In this document: positions 1 through 6,800 of the stretch, one piece after another
How positions within the stretch are numbered: position 1 is the first letter of the stretch
Layout of the letters: the number at the start of each line of letters is the position of its first letter
Source of the DNA: Gulosibacter massiliensis
Lineage (GTDB): Bacteria; Actinomycetota; Actinomycetes; Actinomycetales; Microbacteriaceae
NCBI GenBank assembly: GCA_945901035.1
Contig: CAMDKN010000035.1
Location: forward strand, 1-9,948
Direction of reading: 5' to 3'
Length of the DNA stretch: 9,948 bases
Program-made: the position numbers and the translations under genes
Notes under the pieces: model-generated
Seen by the model: only the letters and a program-made list of their open reading frames with translations
Databases searched by the model: none
Told to the model about the DNA's origin: nothing

Positions 1-197
1 CGGGCCCCGGACGATACGCGGTCGGTATTGACGTGAACGCGACGCACACGAAGAGCGTGTCCTCGGGGTGGGTCACCGGAACCTGTACCGCGATTTCACT
101 GGGTCGGACCATCTGCGTTCACGAACTCGTGATGACCAACGACGCAGGAGAACGCCTGTCCACGGTGCGAATCACGAACCTCTTGCGGGATCAATAA
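1..197 (+). CDS. PaaI-like hotdog-fold acyl-CoA thioesterase (3' part)
   Basis: Reading from base 3 gives 64 codons and a TAA at 195-197; the gene begins outside the window. The peptide contains AVGIDVNATHTKSV, then SGWVTGTCTAISLGRT and ends TVRITNLLRDQ. This matches the second half of the hotdog fold in PaaI/MenI-type thioesterases, where a G-(I/V)-(D/E)-(V/I)-N-A-(T/N)-H strand is followed by a G-x-V-x-(G/A)-x-(A/C)-x-x-x-(H/S)-x-G-R-x-x strand. Family members are cytoplasmic, usually about 130-150 residues, and hydrolyse acyl- or aroyl-CoA thioesters. The central helix with the catalytic acid is not in the window, so substrate class (for example DHNA-CoA in menaquinone synthesis versus phenylacetyl-CoA-type) cannot be decided. 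The gene is convergent with the response-regulator gene, with only 30 bp between stops. Family assignment is firm; the substrate is unknown. Confidence 0.85.
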   Translation, partial: GPGRYAVGIDVNATHTKSVSSGWVTGTCTAISLGRTICVHELVMTNDAGERLSTVRITNLLRDQ

Positions 198-227
198 TCA
201 CCGCACCGTTCTGTGTTGAACGCGCGT

Positions 228-818
228 CTACGACGACGGGTTGAGCTGCTCGATCACCGCGAGTGACACTTCGGTCATCGTGAGCCGCCGATCCATGGAT
301 GCCTTTTGAATCCACCGAAATGCTTCGGGCTCGGACAACTTCATCTTCTCTTGAAGCAACCCTTTGGCGCGCTCCAGTGTTTTCCGAGTCTCAAGGCGCT
401 CGATCGCATCACTCGCTTCCGCCTCCACCACACGCATCATCTGATGCCTCGACAGGGCGACCTCGATTTGAGGCAACAATCGCTCGGGCGTGAACGGTTT
501 GACGACGTACGCGATCGCTCCCGCCTCGACCGCGCGCGCAACGAACTCGGGCTGCGCGAAGGCCGTCAGCATCACCACGGGAGCGAGCCGCTCCTTGTTG
601 ATCGCTTCGGCGGCGGTCAACCCGTCCATTTTCGGCATCGTGATGTCCATGACGACCAGGTCGGGAAGAAGCTCGCGGGTGAGGCTGATTGCGGTCTCGC
701 CATCCGAGGCCTCCCCCACGACATCGAAGCCGTTTTCGCGCAACACCTCCACGATGTCCATCCGAATGAGGGCTTCGTCCTCGACGACGATCACGCGACG
801 GGCTCCAGTTTCACTCAC
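228..818 (-). CDS. pdtaR: PdtaR-like response regulator with ANTAR RNA-binding domain
   Basis: This 196-residue protein has an N-terminal CheY-like receiver (about 8-123) and a C-terminal ANTAR domain (about 130-190). Receiver residues are all present: acidic pair E13/D14, phospho-acceptor D58 in VVMDITMPKMDG, switch T85 and K107 in the VKP motif. The ANTAR part shows the usual helices: an E-T-R-K-x-L-E-R-A-K-G-L-L segment at 143-155, an A-F-R-W-I-Q helix near 166 and an R-x-L-T-M-T-E-V loop near 178. ANTAR proteins bind paired-hairpin RNA and act as antiterminators after phosphorylation; the closest named relative is M. tuberculosis PdtaR (Rv1626), partner of the kinase PdtaS. No kinase gene lies in the window. 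The start is GTG at 816-818, giving the expected short lead before the first receiver strand; no Shine-Dalgarno is visible and the message may be leaderless. The stop is TAG at 228-230. The symbol is assigned by similarity; RNA targets are unknown. Confidence 0.93.
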   Translation of the reverse strand: MSETGARRVIVVEDEALIRMDIVEVLRENGFDVVGEASDGETAISLTRELLPDLVVMDITMPKMDGLTAAEAINKERLAPVVMLTAFAQPEFVARAVEAGAIAYVVKPFTPERLLPQIEVALSRHQMMRVVEAEASDAIERLETRKTLERAKGLLQEKMKLSEPEAFRWIQKASMDRRLTMTEVSLAVIEQLNPSS

Positions 819-839
819 GGTGTCAGCCTACGGTATCGT
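810..839 (+). promoter_or_regulatory. Possible promoter for tRNA-Leu
   Basis: TTCACT at 810-815 (4 of 6 matches to TTGACA) is 18 bp from TATCGT at 834-839 (4 of 6 matches to TATAAT). Transcription would begin around 845-848, just ahead of the tRNA 5' end at 851. It overlaps the first codons of the divergent pdtaR. It is a modest match and other placements are possible. Confidence 0.3.
825..830 (-). promoter_or_regulatory. Possible -10 element for pdtaR (leaderless transcript)
   Basis: On the minus strand TAGGCT (a TAnnnT match to the actinobacterial -10 consensus) ends 6 nt before the GTG start, which would put the first transcribed base on or next to the G of GTG. No purine-rich ribosome site is present between them, which fits leaderless translation, common in Actinobacteria. 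No convincing -35 is visible at 16-18 bp upstream; that position overlaps the 5' end of the tRNA gene. This is inference from spacing only. Confidence 0.3.
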
Positions 840-850
840 TTTCCCTTGTA

Positions 851-933
851 GCCGGATTGGCGGAATGGCAGACGCGGAGCACTCAAAATGCTTTGTCCGG
901 AAGGGCGTGTGGGTTCAAATCCCACATCCGGCA
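851..933 (+). tRNA. tRNA-Leu (anticodon CAA)
   Basis: A full class II cloverleaf can be folded by hand. The acceptor stem is GCCGGAT (851-857) with ATCCGGC (926-932), and the discriminator is A933. The D arm lies at about 860-875 (GCG/CGC stem). The anticodon stem is GAGCA (877-881) with TGCTT (889-893), loop CTCAAAA, and anticodon CAA at 884-886, reading UUG. The long variable arm at 894-908 has a 5-bp stem with GGAA loop, as expected for leucine tRNAs. The T arm is GTGGG (909-913), TTCAAAT, CCCAC (921-925). The 3' CCA is not encoded (bases after the discriminator are CACA), so it must be added enzymatically. The gene is divergent from pdtaR and convergent with pyk. Confidence 0.97.
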
Positions 934-937
934 CACA

Positions 938-966
938 CGAAGGGCGGGGGTTTTCCCCGCCCTTCG
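938..966. terminator. Bidirectional Rho-independent terminator candidate (tRNA-Leu / pyk)
   Basis: A perfect 12-bp inverted repeat, CGAAGGGCGGGG (938-949) with CCCCGCCCTTCG (955-966), encloses a 5-nt loop GTTTT. It lies 4 bp after the tRNA and 14 bp after the pyk stop codon, between two convergent genes. On the plus strand it is followed by a T-containing but broken tract (ACGTTTGTGTT); on the minus strand by TGTGTG, a poor U-tract. Stem strength makes termination likely, at least for the tRNA transcript. Efficiency for pyk is less clear. Confidence 0.82.
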
Positions 967-980
967 ACGTTTGTGTTGCG

Positions 981-2405
981 TCAGTCGGGACGAATGGTGT
1001 CACCGATCACGTGCACCCGCAGATCGTTTGTGGAACCGGCGATTCCGGGAGGCGAACCGGAAATCACCACGACCTTGTCGCCCTGCGACACCAGTCCAGC
1101 GCCCAAAAGCTGTTCGTCGACTTCGACAAACATCTCGTCAGTGTGTTGCACCGGGTCGACGAGGAAGGATTGGATTCCCCAGTACAGCGCCATGCGTCGC
1201 CGGATGGCCTCGTCGGTCGCGAAGGCCACCATCGGAATTCGAAACCGAAGTCGGGCCATCCGCCGAGCGGAGTCGCCAGATTCCGAAAACACGCAGACAT
1301 ACTTTGCCTCGACGAAGTCCGCGACCTCCGCCGCAGCGAGGGTCAACGCACCACCCTGAGTTCGGGGCTTCGTTCCGATCGGCAAAATTCGTTCGAGACC
1401 GTGTTCTTCGGTGTTGTCCACGATTTTCGCCATCGTGGCCACGGTGATGGCCGGATACGCGCCGACACTCGTCTCGCCCGACAGCATCACGGCATCGGCG
1501 CCATCGAGAATCGCATTGGCCACATCGGACGTTTCCGCGCGCGTTGGGACCGGGGAGGAAATCATGGACTCCAGCATTTGGGTCGCGACGATGACCGGTT
1601 TGGCCATCCGCCGTGCCGCTTCGACCGCCAACTTTTGCACGAGCGGAACCTGTTCGAGCGGTAATTCGACGCCGAGGTCCCCGCGGGCGACCATGATGGC
1701 GTCAAATGCTTCGACAATCTCGGCGATCGCTTCGACGGCTTGGGGCTTCTCGATTTTGGCGATAACGGGAACGCGGCGCCCCTCCTCCGTCATGATTTCG
1801 TGGACTCGCGTGATGTCGTTGGCGCTTCGCACGAAGGACAGTGCGATGTAGTCGGCGCCGATTCGAAGACCCCAACGCAGGTCGTCCTCGTCTTTCTCGC
1901 TCAGCGCTGGGACATTGACCGCGACACCGGGAAGGTTGATGCCCTTGTTGTTCGAGACAGCGCCGCCCACGACGACCTCGGTGCGCACACGAACACCGTC
2001 GGTGTCGAGAACGCGGAGGTCGATCTTGCCGTCGTCAATCAACAGCATGTCTCCGGGTGCGACATCCTGAGGCAAGCCCTTGAAAGTTGTGCTACAGATG
2101 TCCTTCGTTCCCTCGATGTCCTCGGTGGTGATGGTGAAGATGTCGCCCTTGGCAAGATCGTGGGGGCCGTCCGCGAACTTTCCGAGTCGGATCTTGGGGC
2201 CTTGGAGGTCAACCAGCACAGCGATCGGCTTACCGACATCAGCCGCTACCTTCCGCACGTGCGCGTACACCGCCTCGTGCACATCGTAAGAACCGTGACT
2301 CAGGTTGAGCCGGGCTACATCGACTCCGGCTTCGATGATGGCTCGGATCGTGTCGTACGTGTTCGTTGCCGGCCCCAGGGTGGCAACAATTTTGGCGCGT
2401 CTCAT
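981..2405 (-). CDS. pyk: Pyruvate kinase
   Basis: This 474-residue cytoplasmic enzyme catalyses PEP + ADP to pyruvate + ATP, the last step of glycolysis; the length is normal for bacterial pyruvate kinase. Visible motifs are RRAKIVATLGPA at the N-terminus, the substrate-site ARLNLSHG (R32, N34, S36), the B domain at about 70-165, catalytic K217 and metal ligand E219 in the AKIEKPQ signature, D243 in ARGDLGVE, T275 in VIVATQML and SGETSVGAYP near 309. The C-terminal allosteric domain runs from about 340 to 474. At the monovalent-cation site the segment DLQGPKIRL carries L67, Q68, K71 and L74 where K+-dependent enzymes have T, K, E and T, a signature of K+-independent enzymes. The start is ATG at 2403-2405 with AAAGGA at 2410-2415. 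It follows gltD by 25 bp and is the last gene of the minus-strand run, ahead of the 938-966 hairpin. Confidence 0.98.
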   Translation of the reverse strand: MRRAKIVATLGPATNTYDTIRAIIEAGVDVARLNLSHGSYDVHEAVYAHVRKVAADVGKPIAVLVDLQGPKIRLGKFADGPHDLAKGDIFTITTEDIEGTKDICSTTFKGLPQDVAPGDMLLIDDGKIDLRVLDTDGVRVRTEVVVGGAVSNNKGINLPGVAVNVPALSEKDEDDLRWGLRIGADYIALSFVRSANDITRVHEIMTEEGRRVPVIAKIEKPQAVEAIAEIVEAFDAIMVARGDLGVELPLEQVPLVQKLAVEAARRMAKPVIVATQMLESMISSPVPTRAETSDVANAILDGADAVMLSGETSVGAYPAITVATMAKIVDNTEEHGLERILPIGTKPRTQGGALTLAAAEVADFVEAKYVCVFSESGDSARRMARLRFRIPMVAFATDEAIRRRMALYWGIQSFLVDPVQHTDEMFVEVDEQLLGAGLVSQGDKVVVISGSPPGIAGSTNDLRVHVIGDTIRPD

Positions 2406-2409
2406 GATG

Positions 2410-2415
2410 TCCTTT
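2410..2415 (-). promoter_or_regulatory. Shine-Dalgarno of pyk
   Basis: On the minus strand AAAGGA lies 4 nt before the ATG at 2405, inside the 25-bp gltD-pyk gap. It supports the chosen start. No promoter fits in the gap itself, so pyk is probably transcribed with gltD or from a promoter within gltD. Confidence 0.7.
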
Positions 2416-2430
2416 GTCGTGGTGTGTGCG

Positions 2431-3888
2431 TTAGAAGTGTATCGGCGCGTCGTAGGCGGTCACGGGTGACGGAAGCGGTGTGTGCCCCCGCAGGTACTCG
2501 TCGGTGCGTGCAGCAACCGCGCGACCCTCGGCAATCGCCCACACGATCAGTGATGCTCCACGACCCGCGTCTCCGGCGACGAAAAGCCCGGGAACATTTG
2601 TGTCGTACGAACTCGCCCGTTCGAGCGTGCCGCGTTCGGAGAGCGAAACACCCAGTTGTTCCACCAGCGGCGCAGCATCTGCGCCGGCGTAACCGAGCGC
2701 CAGGAGTACGACATCGGCGGGAATAGTTCGTTCTGTTCCGGCTTTCGGGCGACGACCGCCATCGACATATTCGGTTTCTGCCACGACAAGACCGGTCACG
2801 TTGCCGTCGGCGTTTCCGACAAATTCCACCGTTGACGCGAGATAAACGCGTTCACCTCCCTCTTCGTGTGCACTCTGAACCTCGAACAGTGTCGGTGTCA
2901 TCGGCCAGGGCTGTGACGGTGGCCGTTCGGTCGGCGGGGTTGCTCCGATTGCCAGAGTGGTGACACTGAGCGCTCCTTGACGCAGAGCGGTACCAAGACA
3001 ATCGGCACCCGTGTCGCCTCCTCCGAGAATAATGACGTTCTTTCCGTTCGCATCAATGTGGCTGCCGGACGACTCCCCCGCCACCGCGTGATTTGCGGGA
3101 ACCAGATAGTCCATCGCGTGATGGATTCCGTGAAGTTCGCGACCGGGAATCGCCAGGTCTCGTCCGATGGGTGCGCCGGTGGCCACAATGACCGCGTCGT
3201 ACCGTTCAGTGAGGTCGGTCCAGCTTAAATCGACACCCACCGTGATACCGGTGCGAAAACGGGTGCCTTCCTCTTCCATCTGGGCAATCCGACGATCGAT
3301 GTGATGTTTTTCCATCTTGAAATCGGGAATTCCGTAACGCAACAATCCCCCCACCCGGTCGTCGCGCTCGTATACCGCAACGGTGTGCCCGACTCGGGTT
3401 AGTTGCTGCGCTGCGGCAAGCCCAGCGGGCCCCGAGCCGACAATCGCAACAGTTTTCCCCGTGAGACGATCCGGTAACACCGCTGTGATGAAACCCTTTT
3501 CCCACGCGGTGTCGATGATGGCCAATTCGGACTGCTTGATTGTGACTGCGGGTTGATTGATCCCCAACACGCACGAGCTCTCACAGGGTGCGGGACAGAG
3601 TCGCCCGGTGAATTCGGGGAAGTTGTTAGTCGCGTGAAGGCGTTCGCTCGCTCCGCGCCAGTCGCCACGGGTAATGAGGTCGTTGAATTCCGGGATGAGG
3701 TTTCCCAGCGGACAGCCGTGGTGACAGAATGCGACTCCACAGTCCATGCAACGACTGGCCTGACGTTCAACCTGACCCGATTCTCGCTCTTCGTAAACTT
3801 CTTTCCAGTCCCGCAAACGAATCTGAACCGGTCGGCGCGTCGGTGTCTGGCGCGACGTCTCTTTCATAAAACCTCGGGGGTCAACCAC
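2431..3888 (-). CDS. gltD: Glutamate synthase small (beta) subunit
   Basis: The 485-residue flavoprotein oxidises NAD(P)H and passes electrons through Fe-S clusters to GltB. N-terminal cysteines form two groups, C47/C50/C55/C59 (CMDCGVAFCHHGC) and C98/C102/C106 (CPAPCESSC), the ligands for 4Fe-4S clusters. The FAD-binding fold has VGSGPAGLAAA (150-160), the nicotinamide nucleotide fold has LGGGDTGAD (288-296), and the second FAD contact is VAGDAGRGAS (437-446). The GTG start at 3886-3888 gives MVDPRGF, matching the family's usual M-A-D-P-x-G-F opening, and has a strong GGAGGTGA ribosome site. It overlaps the gltB stop by 8 bp, implying translational coupling and equal production of both subunits. 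An ATG at 3865-3867 (residue 8) is a less likely start. All cofactor motifs are intact. NADPH is the usual bacterial donor, but NADH cannot be excluded from sequence. Confidence 0.97.
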   Translation of the reverse strand: MVDPRGFMKETSRQTPTRRPVQIRLRDWKEVYEERESGQVERQASRCMDCGVAFCHHGCPLGNLIPEFNDLITRGDWRGASERLHATNNFPEFTGRLCPAPCESSCVLGINQPAVTIKQSELAIIDTAWEKGFITAVLPDRLTGKTVAIVGSGPAGLAAAQQLTRVGHTVAVYERDDRVGGLLRYGIPDFKMEKHHIDRRIAQMEEEGTRFRTGITVGVDLSWTDLTERYDAVIVATGAPIGRDLAIPGRELHGIHHAMDYLVPANHAVAGESSGSHIDANGKNVIILGGGDTGADCLGTALRQGALSVTTLAIGATPPTERPPSQPWPMTPTLFEVQSAHEEGGERVYLASTVEFVGNADGNVTGLVVAETEYVDGGRRPKAGTERTIPADVVLLALGYAGADAAPLVEQLGVSLSERGTLERASSYDTNVPGLFVAGDAGRGASLIVWAIAEGRAVAARTDEYLRGHTPLPSPVTAYDAPIHF

Positions 3889-6800
3889 CGGTCACCTCCA
3901 GAATCTCGTCCCAGACCACCGCACCATCCGGGTCCGCACCCGAATCGATCGCCCGCTGTCGAATCTCGGTGACCCTTCGGAAATCACGCGGAGTGATAGC
4001 GGTGAGTCGCCCTCTCGTCGTCTCCCAATCAGTCAACAACGCGCGGGCGTGGGCGGAGTCCGTCTCCGTGACGTGGGTGACAAGAAGGTCGTGGGCCACC
4101 GCGGCGTCTCCGTCGGACAGGGACGTCAATTCGAGTTCACCCGCGAGGAGACCCTGTTGGTTCACGAGGTCACGGTTGAGGTCGAGGACGAAAGCGTATC
4201 CGCCGCTCATTCCGGCGCCGATGTTTCGCCCGGTGGCACCGAGAATCAGAACGGCGCCCCCTGTCATGTATTCGAGTGCGTGATCGCCAACACCCTCGAC
4301 CACGGCGGTCGCGCCGGAGTTTCGCACGGCGAAGCGTTCCCCAACAAGCCCCGCGATATACATCTCGCCACTTGTCGCTCCGTAGCCCACAACGTTCCCG
4401 GCGATGATGTTGAGGTGCGAGGGGAACGTCGACTCGAGCGGGTGCCGGACCGTGATCCGTCCGCCACTCAACCCCTTGCCGACATAATCATTAGCATCGC
4501 CCGTGAGCCGAAGCGTAATTCCGCGGGGGACGAAGGCGCCGAGCGACTGTCCGGCTGCTCCCTCGAGTGAAATGTCGATCGTGTTGTCCGGCAAACCGTG
4601 TTCGCCGTGCGCCTTCGTCAGTTCGTGACCGAGCATGGTCCCGATGGCACGATCGGTGTTTCGGACGGACGCAGACAAAGTAACCGGAACGCCATCGACC
4701 AGAGACGCCTGAGCGTCCTGAATAAAACCGTGATCGATGTGCGACTCCAACTGGTGGTCCTGCGCGGACACGTTGTGTCGAGGTGCGTCATCGTCAAATG
4801 TGGGTCCGCGCAGAATCGGGTCGAGGTTCAGACCTTCCGTCTTCCAGTGGCTGACCGCGCGGTCCACGTCGAGAATGTCCCGCTGACCGATTGCCTCGGC
4901 AACCGTGCGGAACCCGAGGCTGGCCAAAATCTCTCGGACCTCCTCGGCGATGTACTCGAAGAAGGTCTCGACGAATTCGGGCTTTCCGGTGAAACGCTCC
5001 CGGAGCACCGGGTTCTGCGTGGCAACCCCGACCGGACAGGTGTCGAGATGACAGACACGCATCAAAATGCAGCCGCTGACCACCATCGGGGCAGTCGCAA
5101 AACCGAATTCCTCCGCCCCGAGAAGTGCGGCGATGACGACGTCCCGGCCCGTTTTCATCTGCCCATCGACCTGCAGAACGATACGTCCGCGCATCTCGTT
5201 GAGCATCAGAGTCTGCTGCGCCTCGGCAAGGCCCAATTCCCACGGGGTTCCCGCGTGTTTGAGCGACGAGAGCGGGCTCGCGCCTGTGCCGCCGTCGTGA
5301 CCGGAGATCAGAATGACGTCGGCCTTCGACTTGGCGACACCGGCCGCAACGGTACCGACACCCGACTCGGACACGAGTTTCACGTGAATGCGCGCGGCGG
5401 GGTTCGACCTCTTCAGGTCAAAAATCAATTGCTTGAGATCCTCGATCGAATAGATGTCGTGGTGTGGGGGTGGCGATATCAGCCCCACACCCGGCGTTCC
5501 CATCCGCGTCTCAGCGATCCAGGGGTAGACCTTGTTGGCGGGAAGCTGACCGCCCTCACCCGGTTTCGCGCCCTGAGCCATTTTGATTTGAATGTCATCG
5601 GCGTGGGTGAGGTACAGGCTCGTCACGCCGAAGCGTCCACTCGCCACCTGTTTGATAGCGCTCCGTCGTTCGGGGTCGAGGAGGCGTTCGACGGACTCAC
5701 CGCCCTCCCCCGTATTGGATCGGGCACCGAGTCGGTTCATCGCGACCGCGAGGGTTTCGTGCATCTCGGCCGAGATTGCACCGTAGGACATTGCACCGGT
5801 CGAGAAGCGCGCAATGATGCGTGACGCCGGCTCCACTTCCTCCAACGGAATCGGTGTGCGGGTCGCAGAGAATCGGAAGAGCCCGCGCAGAGTCATCAAT
5901 CGCTCTGCTTGTTCATTGACCGCGGTGGTGTATTGCCGAAACACGTCGTAGCGCTTTTCGCGAGTTGCGTGCTGGAGTTTGAAGACCGTCTCGGGGTTGA
6001 ACAGGTGAGGCGGTCCGTCTCGTCGCCAGGAATACTCGCCGCCGGTTGGCAACACTTCGTGAAAAGTCCGCGCATCCCCGTAGGCACGCTCGTGTCGCAG
6101 TCGGTTCTCTTCGGCGATGATGTCCATGGAAACCCCGCCAAGGATGCTGGTGACACCGGTGAAGTACCGATCAACAAATTCTTGACTGAGCCCGACCGCT
6201 TCGAACGCTTGGGCGGCGGCGTAGGACGCGACCGTCGAAATCCCCATCTTCGACATTGTCTTGAGGACGCCCTTACCCAAACCGTAGATGATGTTGCTCA
6301 CCGCTTTTTCGGGCGTCACGCCCGCCACGCGACCGGTGCGAACCAGCAACTCGGCGGTTTCCATGGCAAGGTAAGGGTTGATGGCCGAAGCGCCGAACCC
6401 AATCAACGTGGCGACGTGGTGTACCTCACGAACATCGCCGGCCTCCACGATGAGCGAGGATTGCATCCGCCGCCCCGATCGAATCAGGTGGTTATTGATC
6501 GCCGAGAGCATGAGCAGCGACGGGATGGGTGCGAGGTCTTTGTCCGAGTCACGATCACTCAACACGACGAACATCGCGCCGCCATCGAGGGCGGCATCGA
6601 CCTCGAAACACATCTGTTCGATGCGACGCTCCATCGCTTGTGCTCCCGCGTCGATCGGATACAGCCCCGATACGACGTGAGTGACCGAGCGTCCGTCTTC
6701 TTCGAGGTGAATGATTTTGGCCAATTCATCGTTGTCAATCACCGGGAATGTGAGCGACACCTGTCGCGCGTGTTCCGGTGTGGCGTCGAGAAGGTTGCGC

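Noticed and set aside
851..966. tRNA-Leu as an integration (att) site.
   Set aside because: No integrase, no duplicated tRNA 3' end and only core genes on both sides were seen.
490..2726. Plus-strand open frames at 490-1359, 857-1447, 888-1664 and 1740-2726.
   Set aside because: They run antisense through pdtaR, pyk and gltD, and some begin in or cross the tRNA and terminator; no family features and no ribosome site supports them.
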